NCBI GenBank assembly: GCA_021845985.1
Contig: JAJZES010000003.1
Coordinates: forward strand, 62,001-126,000
DNA length: 64,000 bases
Origin: Pseudomonadota bacterium
GTDB taxonomy: Bacteria; Pseudomonadota; Alphaproteobacteria; Acetobacterales; Acetobacteraceae
Reading direction: 5' to 3'
Below the pieces are notes generated by a model, which was not told where the DNA came from, made no database searches, and saw nothing but the letters and a program-made list of their open reading frames with translations. Every line of letters starts with the position of its first letter. Within the stretch, counting starts at the first letter, position 1. Below are positions 45,754 to 55,597 of this stretch, in pieces. The translations under genes were made by a program, and so were the position numbers.

Positions 45754-47552
45754 TCCGCCGCCTGTTTCGTCACCTCCACCACCTGCCCGACGGCGCCCGG
45801 CTCGCGCTGCACGACAAAATGCCGGTCGTGATAGGCCGCGGCGGCGCCGTGATGGGCGATGGAGACGATGGTGGTGTTCGGCAGAAGCCGCCGCAGCGTC
45901 TCGTACAGCGCCTTCTCGCCCTCCGGGTCGAGACTCGCCGTCGCCTCGTCGAGGAACAGCCAATCGGGTTTGGCCAGCAGCGCGCGGGCGAGGGCGAGGC
46001 GCTGCTGCTCGCCGCCGGACAGCCGCATCGACCAGTTGTCTTCCTCGTCGAGCCGCGGCTCCAGATTGCTCAGACCGGCCTCCTGCAACGCCTCGCGCAC
46101 CTGCGCATCGGTGATGCTCGCGACGTCGGACGGATAGGCCACCGCGTGGCGCAGCGTGCCGAGCGGGATGTAGGTGCGCTGCGGCAGGAACAGCGACGTT
46201 CCTGCGGCGCGCTGCACGCCGCCGCTGCCGAACGGCCAGATGCCGGCGAAGGCGCGGAACAGCGTTGATTTGCCGGCGCCCGAGCGGCCGGTGATGAGAA
46301 TCGGCGAGCCGGGGCGCAGTTTCAGATCGGCCTTGTCGAGCAGCTTCTGCCCGTCCGGCAGGGCGATGGTGGCGCCGTGCAGGGCGAAGCCGCGGCCGGC
46401 CTCGGTCTCCGTCTTGACGCCGTCGAAGGCGTGCGCCCGCGCCGCCTCGATGGCGCGATAGAACGAGGTCAGACGCTCGACGGTGGCGCGCCAGGTGGCA
46501 ATGGTGCTGTAGGTATCGACGAACCACGACATCGCCCCCTGCACCTGGCCGAACGCATTGGCGGTCTGGGTCAGCGCGCCGAGCTGCACCTTGCCGGCGA
46601 AGTAGGGCGGCGCGGCGATGACATAGGGGAACACGTCGGCGATCTGGCCATAGCCCGAGGTCAGCGCGATGAGATATTTGTAGCGCGTCATCAGCTCGCG
46701 CCAGTTCGCCGCCAGCGCCGCGAAGCGCTCCAGCAGGGTGCGCTTCTCCTCCGCCTCGCCGCCATAGAGGGCGATGCCTTCGGTGTTTTCCCGCACCCGC
46801 ACCAGCGCAAAGCGGAAATCCGCCTCGACCTTCTGCTTGCGGAAATTGAGCGGCACCAGCTTGCGGCCGACCAGATGCGTCAGCCATGTGCCGATGATCG
46901 CATAGACCAGCGCGATCCACACCATGTAGCCCGGAATGGACCAGCCGAACACCGCGAACGGACCCGACAGGCTCCACAGGATGGTGATGAAGGAGACCAG
47001 CGAGACGATGTTGGACAGCAGATCGACGCCGAGGAACAGAATCCCCTGGGTGCCGCTGACGGCGTCGCCGATGAAGTCGCGCAAATCCTCGGCGATGCGC
47101 TGGTCGGGGTTGTCGGCATAGCTGCTGCCGTCGCCGGCGGTGCGGATCAGGCTGATGCGATAATAGGCGCGATCGGTCATCCAGTGTTCGATGAAGCGCC
47201 CGGTCATCCAGCGCCGCCAGCGGATCTGCAGCAACTGCACCAGATAAACCCGGGTCACCGCGATGACGATGAACACCGTGGCGAACAGGCAAAAGCCGGG
47301 CAGAATGCCGTGCTCGGTGCGCTTGTAGAAGAACAGCAGATCAATGAAGCTCTTCCAGTCACGCGCCTGCAGCGAGTTGAACCAGGCGTTGTTCCAGTAG
47401 CTGTAGATGACGTTGATGCCGACCATCAGCAGCCGCAGCCCGACGGTGACGGCGAGCAGCAGCCGCGCCGACCAGCGTTCCTCCGAACTGGCGGAGAAAT
47501 ACGGCCGCGCCAGCCGCCAGGCATCGTGCAGGAAGGGGAGAACTCCGCGCAT
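45750..47552 (-). CDS. SbmA/BacA-like ABC transporter, fused membrane and ATPase domains
   Basis: A 600-residue half-transporter. The N-terminal part (about 1-390) is an SbmA/BacA-like membrane domain: IYSYWNNAWFNSLQARDWKSF, RWRRWMTGRFIEHWMTDRAYYR and NPDQRIAEDLRDF. The ATPase has Walker A GRSGAGKSTLFRA, signature LSGGEQQRLALARALL, Walker B WLFLDEATASLD and H-loop SIAHH. Members move peptides, very-long-chain fatty acids or vitamin B12 analogues. ATG 47552 is preceded by AAAGGA; a GTG at 47570 is an alternative. Confidence 0.87.
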   Translation of the reverse strand: MRGVLPFLHDAWRLARPYFSASSEERWSARLLLAVTVGLRLLMVGINVIYSYWNNAWFNSLQARDWKSFIDLLFFYKRTEHGILPGFCLFATVFIVIAVTRVYLVQLLQIRWRRWMTGRFIEHWMTDRAYYRISLIRTAGDGSSYADNPDQRIAEDLRDFIGDAVSGTQGILFLGVDLLSNIVSLVSFITILWSLSGPFAVFGWSIPGYMVWIALVYAIIGTWLTHLVGRKLVPLNFRKQKVEADFRFALVRVRENTEGIALYGGEAEEKRTLLERFAALAANWRELMTRYKYLIALTSGYGQIADVFPYVIAAPPYFAGKVQLGALTQTANAFGQVQGAMSWFVDTYSTIATWRATVERLTSFYRAIEAARAHAFDGVKTETEAGRGFALHGATIALPDGQKLLDKADLKLRPGSPILITGRSGAGKSTLFRAFAGIWPFGSGGVQRAAGTSLFLPQRTYIPLGTLRHAVAYPSDVASITDAQVREALQEAGLSNLEPRLDEEDNWSMRLSGGEQQRLALARALLAKPDWLFLDEATASLDPEGEKALYETLRRLLPNTTIVSIAHHGAAAAYHDRHFVVQREPGAVGQVVEVTKQAAD

Positions 47553-47566
47553 GCCACGCTGTCCTT

Positions 47567-48031
47567 TCACCGCTGCCGCAGCGCGGCATCGAGCGCCGTC
47601 AACCAGGCGGCAACGCGCTTGCGGTTGACGCCGAAATCCGACTGTCCGTACACGCTGCGCGAATAGATGATCAGCGTCGTATCCGGCTGCACCTGCACCG
47701 CAATCAGGTCGGGAAAATTGAACACCGCGCTGCGGGCGACGTAATGCACCTGCCTGCGGTCGTCATAGGCGGCCAGCAGATAGGTCCGCGGCTGGGCCTG
47801 CGCGACGCGACGGATCGCGGCGTACAGCGCGTCCGCCGGCACGCCATAGGGCTGGGTGACGATGTCCGGCTGCGGGGTGAAGCCGGCCGGGGCGGCGAGC
47901 GCCGTGTTGGGCGTGGCGGGGCGCGTCAGATGCGCCATGTCGAGCGGCGGCGGCACCGCAATCCCGGCCGCGCCGTCCCCGGAGCAGGCCGGCAGCAACA
48001 GCGCCAGCAGCAGCGGCGCGAGGCGCTTCAT
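47567..48031 (-). CDS. DUF1499-family lipoprotein
   Basis: A 154-residue predicted lipoprotein: signal peptide MKRLAPLLLALLLPACSG with lipobox LPAC (Cys16). The mature part has the DUF1499 features YGVPADALYAAIRRVA, DDRRQVHYVARSAVFNFPDLIAVQV and the final SQSD-like YGQSDFGVNRKRVAAWL. The function of DUF1499 is unknown. The start overlaps the DUF3253 stop as ATGA, and the gene ends about 15 bp before the ABC transporter start, so all three form one unit. Confidence 0.85.
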   Translation of the reverse strand: MKRLAPLLLALLLPACSGDGAAGIAVPPPLDMAHLTRPATPNTALAAPAGFTPQPDIVTQPYGVPADALYAAIRRVAQAQPRTYLLAAYDDRRQVHYVARSAVFNFPDLIAVQVQPDTTLIIYSRSVYGQSDFGVNRKRVAAWLTALDAALRQR

Positions 48032-48285
48032 GCCTGCCCCGCGCGGCGGATGCGCAGGCGGACGACGCCGCGCAGCGCCGCCGGGTCGATCGGCTTGCCC
48101 TTGCGCAACACGTCGATCTGCCCCTCCGCCGCCAGCCGCGCCGCGACCCGGCGCACCGGCCCGAGCAGGCAACGCCACTCCGTCGCCAGCGCGCGCGCCA
48201 CATCGCTCGGGCAGATGGAGGCGTCCGCGCCGCGGGCGCCGGCGAGGCGGATGATGCCGGCCTCGATCTCGCTTTCTTGGATCAT
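48028..48285 (-). CDS. DUF3253-family small winged-helix-like protein
   Basis: An 85-residue protein, ICPSDVARALATEWRCLLGPVRRVAARLAAEGQIDVLRKGKPID, which fits the DUF3253 pattern of a small winged-helix fold in many proteobacteria. Function unknown. ATG 48285 starts MIQESEIEAGI. It precedes and overlaps the DUF1499 gene and lies 41 bp after the uracil-DNA glycosylase gene. Confidence 0.85.
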   Translation of the reverse strand: MIQESEIEAGIIRLAGARGADASICPSDVARALATEWRCLLGPVRRVAARLAAEGQIDVLRKGKPIDPAALRGVVRLRIRRAGQA

Positions 48286-48326
48286 CGTTGTGATGTGCCC
48301 CGTTGTCGCGCCGCCGCAAGCGGTCC

Positions 48327-48989
48327 CTACTCTGCGCCGTTCAAACGTGCCAGCAGGGCGAAGATGACGGCCTGGAACATGTCCTCGGTCAGACGTCGGG
48401 TGTTGGTGTTGTAGCGCGACACATGGTAGCTGTCGGCGAGCAGCAGCCCATCCGGCAGGACATGGATGGCGCCGTGGCTGAAGCGGATGCGCGTCGGCGG
48501 AATGCCGCACGCTTTCAGCGTAGCCGCATGCGCCAGCACCCCCAGCGCCAGCACCGCCCGCAGGTTTGGCATGCCCTGCATCTCGCGGCGCAGGAACGGG
48601 TTGCAGGTGGTCACTTCCTTCGGCTCCGGCAGATTGGCCGGCGGCACGCAGCGCACCGCATTGGCGATCCGGCAATCGGCCAGGGTCAGCCCGTCCTGCG
48701 GCGCGGCGCGGTAGCTGCCGGTGGCCATGCCGAAGCGCAGCAGCGTCTCGTACAGCAGCATGCCGGCATGGTCGCCGGTGAACGGCCGGCCGGTGCGGTT
48801 GGCCCCCTTCACCCCCGGCGCCAGCCCGACCACCAGCAGCCGCGCCGTCGTCGGCCCGAAACTCGGCACCGGGCCGTTGTGCCAGGCGGGCTGCTCGGCG
48901 CGGTTGGCGTGGCGATAGGCGACCAGCCGCGGGCAGAGCGGGCAGTCATGGCCCGGCTGGTCGATGACCGGATCGAGGGCGCGCTGCAT
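48327..48989 (-). CDS. Family 5 uracil-DNA glycosylase (UdgB)
   Basis: An iron-sulfur DNA repair enzyme that removes uracil and other deaminated bases from DNA. The 220 residues have the family motif VVGLAPGVKGANRTGRPFTGD, cluster cysteines CPLCPRLV plus VRCVPPANLP and TTCNPFL, and the C-terminal DSYHVSRYNTNTRRLT loop. In family 5 the catalytic loop lacks the aspartate found in family 1, as here (GLAPG). It overlaps the NYN-domain gene by one base (TGATG). Confidence 0.9.
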   Translation of the reverse strand: MQRALDPVIDQPGHDCPLCPRLVAYRHANRAEQPAWHNGPVPSFGPTTARLLVVGLAPGVKGANRTGRPFTGDHAGMLLYETLLRFGMATGSYRAAPQDGLTLADCRIANAVRCVPPANLPEPKEVTTCNPFLRREMQGMPNLRAVLALGVLAHAATLKACGIPPTRIRFSHGAIHVLPDGLLLADSYHVSRYNTNTRRLTEDMFQAVIFALLARLNGAE

Positions 48990-49594
48990 CAGGCGTCGTG
49001 CGGGTCGGCGAAGGGTTCGGCCGGGGTTTGCCGCGGCGCCGCCGGGCGGTGCGGGCGCGGCTCCATCTGCCGGCGGGTGAACTCGGGGGCGATTTCCGCC
49101 AGTTCGAGAAACTGGTCGGCCTGCCGGCGCAACTCGTCGGCGATCATCGGCGGACTGGTGCGGATGGACGACACCACCGAAACGCGCACGCCGCGCCGCT
49201 GCACCGCCTCGACCAGCCGGCGGAAATCCGAATCGCCGCTGAACAGCACCGCATGGTCGAGCCGGTCGGACAGTTCGAGCATGTCGATCGCCAGCTCGAT
49301 ATCCATGTTGCCCTTGATCCGGCGGCGGCCGGTGGCATCGGTGAACTCCTTGGCCGGCTTGGTAACGAGATTATAACCGTTATAGGCCAGCCAGTCAGTG
49401 AGCGGCTTGAGCGGCGAGTATTCCTCGGTTTCCAGCACGGCAGAGTAATAATAGGCGCGAATGATGTGCGATTTTTGCCGAAAATACTCCAAAAGACTGC
49501 GATAATCCACGTCGAAGCCGAGATTTCGCGAGGCCGAATACAAATTGGCTCCGTCGATGAACAGTGCGGTGCGCTCATTGGGCAGAAAATGCAT
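48989..49594 (-). CDS. NYN-domain (LabA/DUF88-like) protein
   Basis: A 201-residue protein with a PIN-like NYN fold. Acidic metal-binding positions are in ALFIDGANLYSASRNLG, GNMDIELAIDMLELSD and VLFSGDSDFRRLVEAVQRRG, which together suggest an RNA-cutting or RNA-binding role. SSIRTSPPMIADELRRQADQF is the common C-terminal phrase. A proline-rich tail ends the chain. ATG 49594 follows AAGGGTAACGC. It is divergent from folK. Confidence 0.88.
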   Translation of the reverse strand: MHFLPNERTALFIDGANLYSASRNLGFDVDYRSLLEYFRQKSHIIRAYYYSAVLETEEYSPLKPLTDWLAYNGYNLVTKPAKEFTDATGRRRIKGNMDIELAIDMLELSDRLDHAVLFSGDSDFRRLVEAVQRRGVRVSVVSSIRTSPPMIADELRRQADQFLELAEIAPEFTRRQMEPRPHRPAAPRQTPAEPFADPHDA

Positions 49595-49689
49595 GATGCG
49601 TTACCCTTCAAACAGGCCGAGCGCGCCAGCCCGGCAATTCGGGCCTCGCCGATCATGCGCGGAGCGGCTTGCCAAGGAGTGAAACAGGC

Positions 49690-49719
49690 ATGAGCGATTG
49701 TAAAGGCGCCGCCGGATGA
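49690..49719 (+). CDS. Nine-residue leader ORF coupled to folK
   Basis: An ATG at 49690 with a strong ribosome site (AAGGAG at 49674-49679, ten bases upstream) opens a frame of nine codons, MSDCKGAAG, whose TGA overlaps the folK ATG as ATGA. It could be a short leader peptide that feeds ribosomes to folK by re-initiation. Too short for a homology argument. Confidence 0.4.
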   Translation: MSDCKGAAG

Positions 49720-50204
49720 TCCTGGTCGCCATCGGCGGCAACCTGCCCGGCGCCGCCGGCGCGCAGGCACTGGTTGCCTGCCGCGCCGCCGCCGAGGCGC
49801 TGCGCGGCCTGCCCGGGCTGCGGCTCGCCGCCGTGTCGTCCTGGTACGCGACGGCGCCGGTCCCGCCCTCCGGTCAGCCGCCCTATGTCAACGGCGTGGT
49901 GCGTCTGGAGGGCACCGCCGATCCGGCGCGGCTGCTCGCCCGGCTGCTGGCGCTGGAGGCGGCCGGCGGGCGACGCCGCGGCGCCGCCAACGCCGCCCGC
50001 ACCCTCGACCTCGACCTGATCGACTGCAACGGGGCGCTGTGCGATGCGCCGGACCTGGTGCTGCCGCATCCGCGCGCCCATCTGCGCGCCTTCGTACTGG
50101 TGCCGCTGGCCGATGTTGCGCCGCATTGGCGGCATCCGCGGCTCGGACGCAGCGTCGGCGAGCTGCTCGCCGCCCTGCCGCCGCAGCAGATCGCCCGGCT
50201 GTGA
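49716..50204 (+). CDS. folK: 2-amino-4-hydroxy-6-hydroxymethyldihydropteridine pyrophosphokinase FolK
   Basis: FolK transfers pyrophosphate from ATP to the pterin precursor of folate. The 162-residue protein has VAIGGNLPG at the start, YATAPVPPSGQPPYVNGVV, the metal-site motif ARTLDLDLIDCNG and LPHPRAHLRAFVLVPLADVAP. The ATG at 49716 has its own weaker site AAAGG and overlaps a tiny upstream frame. It heads the folK-rpoZ-rsh-acpS series usual in alphaproteobacteria. Confidence 0.94.
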   Translation: MILVAIGGNLPGAAGAQALVACRAAAEALRGLPGLRLAAVSSWYATAPVPPSGQPPYVNGVVRLEGTADPARLLARLLALEAAGGRRRGAANAARTLDLDLIDCNGALCDAPDLVLPHPRAHLRAFVLVPLADVAPHWRHPRLGRSVGELLAALPPQQIARL

Positions 50205-50297
50205 CGCCATGCTGTGTTGCGGCATCACCCTTGCCGGGGCGGGGGGTGGTGCCTATGTTCACCGGTCACCCAGAACATCGAGTGGAGCCTCAGCCGC

Positions 50298-50705
50298 ATG
50301 GCGCGCGTTACCGTCGAGGATTGCGTCCAGAAAATCCCCAACCGCTTTGAACTGGTGCTGTTGGCCGCCCAGCGTGCCCGCAACCTCAGCCGCGGCGAGG
50401 AACTGACCATCGACCGCGACGACGACAAGAATCCGGTCGTCGCGCTGCGCGAGATCGCCGAGGAGACGGTGACGGTCGCCAAGCTCGAACAGGACCTCAT
50501 CAAGTCGCTGTCGCGCGCCCCGGAACCCGAGCCGGCGGACGAGGAGGTGCTCGACCTGATCCCGACCGATCAGAATATTTTCGGCCTGCAGGACGTGTCG
50601 GCCGAGGAGGAGGCGCAGATGCTGCCGGTCGAGAGCGAGGAAATCTCGCCCGAGGATATGGCCGCCGAAATCGAGGCCGAGCTCGCCGGCCGCAATCGCC
50701 GGTAG
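50298..50705 (+). CDS. rpoZ: RNA polymerase omega subunit
   Basis: Omega helps assemble the beta-prime subunit and can bind (p)ppGpp. The start [30 protein letters not shown] is unmistakable, with [14 protein letters not shown] next. At 135 residues it has a long acidic C-terminal tail ([25 protein letters not shown]) common in alphaproteobacteria. It sits 7 bp before the (p)ppGpp synthetase/hydrolase gene. Confidence 0.96.
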   Translation: MARVTVEDCVQKIPNRFELVLLAAQRARNLSRGEELTIDRDDDKNPVVALREIAEETVTVAKLEQDLIKSLSRAPEPEPADEEVLDLIPTDQNIFGLQDVSAEEEAQMLPVESEEISPEDMAAEIEAELAGRNRR

Positions 50706-50712
50706 AGGTTTC

Positions 50713-52959
50713 GTGGCCGGCCAGGGCGCCGCGCTCTGCCGCACGCCGGATGGCGTCGGCGGCGGCGCGTCCGCCGGCCTGCCGTCCGGCGCCGCGGCGC
50801 TGCTGGCCAAGGTCCGCGCCTATGACCCGCGCGCCGACATCGCCTTGATCGAACAGGCCTTCGTCGTCGCCCAGGAGGCGCATCGGCCGCAGAAGCGCGA
50901 CAACGGCGATCCGTATATCTCGCATCCGCTGGCGGTCGCCGACATCCTCGCCGGCTACCGGCTGGACACCGCCAGCATCGCCACCGCGCTGCTGCACGAC
51001 ACCATCGAGGACACCAGCGTCAGCCTGCGCGAGATCGATGCGCGCTTCGGCCATCAAATCGCCCTGCTGGTCGATGGCGTCACCAAGCTGACGCGACTCG
51101 AACTGCAATCGGACCGCACCAAGCAGGCGGAAAACTTCCGCAAGCTGGTGCTGGCGATGAGCCGCGACATCCGCGTGCTGCTGGTCAAGCTCGCCGACCG
51201 GCTGCACAACATGCGCACGCTGCATTTCGTCACCCAGACCGACCGGCGGCAGCGCATCGCGCGCGAGACCATGGACATCTACGCGCCGCTGGCCGAGCGC
51301 ATCGGCATGGAGGCGGTGAAGAACGAGCTGCAGACGCTGGCCTTCGCGCAACTGGAGCCGGAAGCCTCCGACACCATCCAGGCGCGGCTCAACTTCCTGC
51401 GCGGCCAGGGCGCCGATGTCATCGAGGAGGTGCGCGGAGAGCTGGCGCGCATCTGCCGCGAGGGCGGCGTCGCCGTGGTCGAGGTCAACGGGCGGGAGAA
51501 ATCGCCCTACTCGATCTGGGAGAAGATGCAGCGCCGCAACGTGCAGTTCGAGCAGCTCTCCGACATCATGGCGTTCCGCATCGTGGTGCCGACGCGCGAG
51601 GCCTGCTACGCCGCACTCGGCGCCGTGCATGCCGCCTATCCGGTGATCGCCGGGCGGTTCAAGGACTATATCTCGACGCCCAAGAGCAACGGCTATCAGA
51701 GCCTGCACACCGGCGTCACCCTGCGCGAGCCGCGCAACCAGAAGATCGAGGTGCAGATCCGCACCCAGGAGATGCACGAGATCGCCGATGCCGGTGTCGC
51801 CGCGCACTGGCTCTACAAGCAGCACGACGCCGCCGCCGGGGCCGAGGTGCAGCGCTTCCGCTGGGTGCAGGATTTGCTGGAGATCCTGGAAAACTCGACG
51901 CCCGACGAGTTTCTCGAAAACACCCGGCTGGAACTCTATCAGGACCAGGTGTTCTGCTTCACCCCGAAGGGGCAGTTGATCCAGTTGCCGCGCGGCGCAA
52001 CGCCGGTCGATTTCGCCTATGCGGTGCATTCCCAGGTCGGCGATACCTGTGTCGGCGCCAAGATCAACGGCCGGCTGATGCCGCTGCGCCACGAGCTGCA
52101 GAACGGCGATCAGGTGGAGATTCTCACCTCGCGCGCCGGCACCCCCAGCCCGCAATGGGAACGCTTCGTCGTCACCGGCAAGGCGCGCGCGCGCATCCGC
52201 CGCTATGTCCAGCAGCAGCAGCGCCAGCAATATCTCGACGCCGGCCGCGCCGCGCTGGCCAAGGCGTTCCGTCAGGAAGGCGTCGATGGCTCGGAAAAAG
52301 TGCTTGAGACGGCGCTGAAATCGCTCAAGCAGGCGAGTCTTGGCGACCTCTATCTGGCGGTTGGCAACGGCAATCTTGGCGCGCGTGAGGTGGTCACCGC
52401 GGCCTATCCCGAACTGCGGCAGGCGCCGCGGGCGCCGCGGCTGCTGCCGGCGATGGCGCCGCGCACCGCCGGGCGGCCGGCGGGGCGATTGGGCGCCGAC
52501 CTGCCGATCAGCGGCCTCGTGCCGGGCATGGCGATCCATTTCGCCGGCTGTTGCCACCCGCTGCCCGGCGACCGCATCGTCGGCATCGTCACCACCGGCA
52601 AGGGCGTGACCATTCACACCCGCGACTGCCCGACGCTGGAGAGTTTCGCCGCCACGCCGGAGCGTTTCATCGACGTCGATTGGGAGCCGGCGGCGTTCAC
52701 CGCGGCCGGCCGCGGCGAGGGGCATACCGGGCGCATCAGCATCATCGCGCATAACGAAGCCGGCACGCTGGCCACCGTCGCCAACGCCGTCACCAAGCAC
52801 GAGGGCGCCGTGGCCAACCTGCGCGTCGTCAACCGCCAGGCGGATTTCTTTGAATTGCTGGTCGATGTCGAGGTGCGCGACGTGCGCCATCTGGCAACCG
52901 TGATCGCCGGCCTGCGCGCCTCCAACGGCGTGCATCAGGTGGAGCGGGCGCGCGGATGA
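50713..52959 (+). CDS. rsh: Bifunctional (p)ppGpp synthetase/hydrolase (RelA/SpoT homologue)
   Basis: The single stringent-response enzyme of most alphaproteobacteria; 748 residues. The hydrolase HD domain is intact ([20 protein letters not shown]). The synthetase has [20 protein letters not shown] and [24 protein letters not shown] ([27 protein letters not shown]), conserved-cysteine (GCCHPLPGD) and C-terminal ACT ([21 protein letters not shown]) domains follow. Start is GTG 50713; the first 25 residues are variable. It directly follows rpoZ. Confidence 0.95.
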   Translation: MAGQGAALCRTPDGVGGGASAGLPSGAAALLAKVRAYDPRADIALIEQAFVVAQEAHRPQKRDNGDPYISHPLAVADILAGYRLDTASIATALLHDTIEDTSVSLREIDARFGHQIALLVDGVTKLTRLELQSDRTKQAENFRKLVLAMSRDIRVLLVKLADRLHNMRTLHFVTQTDRRQRIARETMDIYAPLAERIGMEAVKNELQTLAFAQLEPEASDTIQARLNFLRGQGADVIEEVRGELARICREGGVAVVEVNGREKSPYSIWEKMQRRNVQFEQLSDIMAFRIVVPTREACYAALGAVHAAYPVIAGRFKDYISTPKSNGYQSLHTGVTLREPRNQKIEVQIRTQEMHEIADAGVAAHWLYKQHDAAAGAEVQRFRWVQDLLEILENSTPDEFLENTRLELYQDQVFCFTPKGQLIQLPRGATPVDFAYAVHSQVGDTCVGAKINGRLMPLRHELQNGDQVEILTSRAGTPSPQWERFVVTGKARARIRRYVQQQQRQQYLDAGRAALAKAFRQEGVDGSEKVLETALKSLKQASLGDLYLAVGNGNLGAREVVTAAYPELRQAPRAPRLLPAMAPRTAGRPAGRLGADLPISGLVPGMAIHFAGCCHPLPGDRIVGIVTTGKGVTIHTRDCPTLESFAATPERFIDVDWEPAAFTAAGRGEGHTGRISIIAHNEAGTLATVANAVTKHEGAVANLRVVNRQADFFELLVDVEVRDVRHLATVIAGLRASNGVHQVERARG

Positions 52960-52966
52960 CCGGCCG

Positions 52967-53377
52967 GTGATTTTGGGCATCGGCTCCGACCTCTGCGACA
53001 TTCGCCGCATCGAGCGGGCGATGGCGCGATTCGGCGAGCGCTTCCTGGCGCGCGTGTTCACCGACATCGAACGCAGCCGCGCCGATCGGCGCGGCGGCAC
53101 CGCCCGCGCCGGCACCTATGCCAAACGCTTCGCCGCCAAGGAGGCCTGTGCCAAGGCGCTTGGCACCGGCTTTGCCCGCGGCGTCTTCCTGGCCGATCTC
53201 GGCGTCGTCAACCTGCCCGGCGGGCAGCCGGGCTTTCAGCTCGCCGGCGGCGCCGCGGCGCGCCTCGCCGCACTCACGCCGCCGCACCATGCGCCGCGCA
53301 TCCACCTGACGATGACCGACGAATACCCCTACGCCTTCGCCCAGGTCATCATCTCGGCCGAGCCACACGGCGACTGA
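52967..53377 (+). CDS. acpS: Holo-[acyl-carrier-protein] synthase AcpS
   Basis: AcpS attaches 4'-phosphopantetheine to acyl carrier protein. The 136-residue protein has the magnesium-binding Asp in [15 protein letters not shown] and the catalytic [34 protein letters not shown] is the conserved final strand with its usual DE. Start is GTG 52967, 7 bp after rsh. It is convergent with a small unknown gene. Confidence 0.94.
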   Translation: MILGIGSDLCDIRRIERAMARFGERFLARVFTDIERSRADRRGGTARAGTYAKRFAAKEACAKALGTGFARGVFLADLGVVNLPGGQPGFQLAGGAAARLAALTPPHHAPRIHLTMTDEYPYAFAQVIISAEPHGD

Positions 53378-53399
53378 ACGCCGCACCCCGGCGGCTGGA

Positions 53400-53762
53400 T
53401 CAGGCGGCGACCTCCAGCGGCAGCACCGGACGGATGAAGTGCAGCGCCTCGGCAAAACTCGGCAGCCGCGCCAGCTCGTGTTCGCGCACCGCGTCGGTGA
53501 CGATCCACTGCGCCCCCTGGCTGCGCACCATATAGGCCGGGTCGGGGTTCTCGCGCACCCAGACCAGCACGTAGTCGCGCTGGCGGTCGCTGCGGTTGGG
53601 ATAGAAGGCGGAGGCATCGCACAGCCCCATGCGCAGCCCGGCTTCCAGCCATCGCGCCAGCAGGGCGGTGAGGCGCGGCGTCACCCGCGGATGCAGCACC
53701 ACCACGTTGCCCGGCGCATCGTCTGATCCGGCATCTGGGCCCGGCTGCCAGTTCTTGACCAT
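53400..53762 (-). CDS. Conserved-looking hypothetical protein
   Basis: A 120-residue protein with no recognised domain. It reads VVLHPRVTPRLTALLARWLEA, YPNRSDRQRDYVLVWVREN and WIVTDAVREHELARLPSFAEALHFIRPVL, a mix of short strands and helices typical of a small globular protein. ATG 53762 (MVKNWQPG) is preferred to the longer open frame. It is on the same strand as ilvA, 158 bp downstream of it. Codon use is like its neighbours, so it is probably real. Confidence 0.6.
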   Translation of the reverse strand: MVKNWQPGPDAGSDDAPGNVVVLHPRVTPRLTALLARWLEAGLRMGLCDASAFYPNRSDRQRDYVLVWVRENPDPAYMVRSQGAQWIVTDAVREHELARLPSFAEALHFIRPVLPLEVAA

Positions 53763-53805
53763 CTCGGAACGGACCTCAAGATTACGTGATCCCCATCTAG
53801 CCGAC

Positions 53806-53824
53806 CTGGCACGCCGCGTGCCAG
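53806..53824. repeat. Hairpin in the ilvA - hypothetical gap
   Basis: CTGGCACG and CGTGCCAG pair around CCG. It could end ilvA transcription leftward or precede the next gene; there is no T-run. The rest of 53763-53920 shows nothing clear. Confidence 0.35.
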
Positions 53825-53920
53825 CGAAGAGCGAGTGACCATGTTTCGTTGCGCTGGATTGTGCCGTGGGCGCCACACCCGCGAACGGTAGTGTCGCTTT
53901 TCTGCCGCTTCGCCGAGGTC

Positions 53921-55117
53921 TCAGGCGCGGCGGACGGTGTAGGATAGTTGCAACGACCGAACGATTTCAGCGCCATGTTCCGCATCCCGCGCTTCGAACA
54001 TCACTTCCAGCTCCGCCGCCTGCACGCTCGGCGAGGCGAACAGCCGGTGGTGCGACACCTCGATGATGTTGCCGCCGGCGTTGCCGATGCGCCCGGAGAT
54101 GTCGGCGAGCACGCCGGGCCGGTCGGGGATTTCCAGCACCAGCCGGCGCAGCCGGCCGTCGCGCAGCAGGTTGCGCAACAGGACGTTGGCGAGGATACGG
54201 GCGTCGATGTTGCCGCCGCACACCGGGATGCCGACGCGCCGCCCGGCGAAGCGTTCGGGGAACGCCAGCAGCGCCGCGACCCCGGCGGCGCCGGCGCCCT
54301 CGGCGACCAGCTTGACGCCCTCGGCGAGCAAGGCGATGGCCTCCTCGACGGCGCGTTCCGGCACCACCACCACGTCGGCGACATGCTCGCGGATCAGCGC
54401 CAGCGGGCCGGCGCCGATGTCGCGCACGGCGATGCCCTCGGCGATGGTCGGCCCGCCGACCTCGACCGGCTGACCGGCGAGAAGCTGCGCCAGCCCGGCA
54501 TAGGCGGCGACCTCGACGCCGATCACCTCGATCCCCGGTTTCAGCGCCTTGGCCGCCACCGCACAGCCGCCGATCAGCCCGCCGCCGCCGACCGGAATGA
54601 CCAGCGTTTCCAGCTCCGGCGCATCCTCCAGCAATTCCAGCGCCACCGTGCCCTGGCCGGCCATCACGGCGGGATCGTCATAGGGATGGATGAACACCCT
54701 TCCTTCGGCCTCGGCGATGGCGTGGGCGTGCTCGGCCGCCGCCGCCAGCGTCTCGCCGTGCAGCACCACCCGCGCGCCCCAGCCGGCGGTGCGCGTCACC
54801 TTGGTCAGCGGCGTCGTCGTCGGCATGACGATGACGGCGCTGATGCCGCGCAACATCGCATGCCGCGCCACCGCTTGCGCATGGTTGCCGGCCGACATGG
54901 CGACGACGCCGGCCTCACGCTCGGCGGGGCTGAGCAGGGCCAGCCGGTTGGCGGCGCCGCGCTCCTTGAAGGCGCCGGTGGCTTGCAGATTGTCGAGCTT
55001 GAGCGTCACCACGGCGCCGGTGGCGCGTGAGATGGCGTCGCTCGGCACCGACGGGGTGCGCAATACGCTGCCGGCGATGCGCGCCGCCGCCGCGCGTACG
55101 TCGGCGAGCGTGATCAC
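53921..55117 (-). CDS. ilvA: Threonine ammonia-lyase (threonine dehydratase) with ACT domain
   Basis: A pyridoxal-phosphate enzyme that deaminates threonine to 2-oxobutyrate for isoleucine synthesis. The 398 residues have the PLP lysine in NLQATGAFKERGAANRL, SAGNHAQAVA, the phosphate loop PVGGGGLIGG and a C-terminal single ACT regulatory domain (LVLEIPDRPGVLADISGRI). Length and single ACT domain resemble the short or catabolic-like type (TdcB/IlvA short form). It lies 6 bp downstream of greA. Confidence 0.93.
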   Translation of the reverse strand: MITLADVRAAAARIAGSVLRTPSVPSDAISRATGAVVTLKLDNLQATGAFKERGAANRLALLSPAEREAGVVAMSAGNHAQAVARHAMLRGISAVIVMPTTTPLTKVTRTAGWGARVVLHGETLAAAAEHAHAIAEAEGRVFIHPYDDPAVMAGQGTVALELLEDAPELETLVIPVGGGGLIGGCAVAAKALKPGIEVIGVEVAAYAGLAQLLAGQPVEVGGPTIAEGIAVRDIGAGPLALIREHVADVVVVPERAVEEAIALLAEGVKLVAEGAGAAGVAALLAFPERFAGRRVGIPVCGGNIDARILANVLLRNLLRDGRLRRLVLEIPDRPGVLADISGRIGNAGGNIIEVSHHRLFASPSVQAAELEVMFEARDAEHGAEIVRSLQLSYTVRRA

Positions 55118-55123
55118 CGCCGC

Positions 55124-55597
55124 TCAGCCGAAGCGCAGATCGAGGATCTCATAGCTCCGGTCGCCGCCCGGCGCGGGGACCGAGATGGTGTCGCCGACCT
55201 TCTTGCCGATCAATGCCTTGGCCAGCGGCGAGGAGATCGACAGGCGCTGCGCCTTGATGTCGGCCTCATGCACGCCGACGATCTGATAGGTCGCCTCCTT
55301 CTCCGTCTCCTCATCGATGAGGCGGACATGGGCGCCGAACTTTATCTGATCGCCGGTGATCGTCGCCGGGTCGATGACCTCCGCCGCGGAGACGATTTCC
55401 TCCAGCTCGGCAATCCGCCCCTCGATGAAGCTCTGGCGCTCGCGCGCGGCGTGGTATTCGGCGTTCTCCGACAGATCGCCATGCGTCCGCGCCTCGGCGA
55501 TGGCGCGGATCACCGCCGGCCGCTCGACCGATTTCAGCGTTCGCAGTTCATCCTCAAGCCGTATCAGGCCAGGGCCGGTCATCGGAAACTTCTGCAC
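55124..55597 (-). CDS. greA: Transcription elongation factor GreA
   Basis: GreA rescues backtracked RNA polymerase by stimulating transcript cleavage. The 157 residues show the coiled-coil N-terminus with acidic tip [23 protein letters not shown] and the C-terminal [18 protein letters not shown] domain. The start is taken as GTG 55597 ([10 protein letters not shown]), which matches family N-termini; the internal ATG at 55582 is an alternative. It follows carB after a 125-bp gap that contains no gene and leads into ilvA. Confidence 0.95.
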   Translation of the reverse strand: MQKFPMTGPGLIRLEDELRTLKSVERPAVIRAIAEARTHGDLSENAEYHAARERQSFIEGRIAELEEIVSAAEVIDPATITGDQIKFGAHVRLIDEETEKEATYQIVGVHEADIKAQRLSISSPLAKALIGKKVGDTISVPAPGGDRSYEILDLRFG

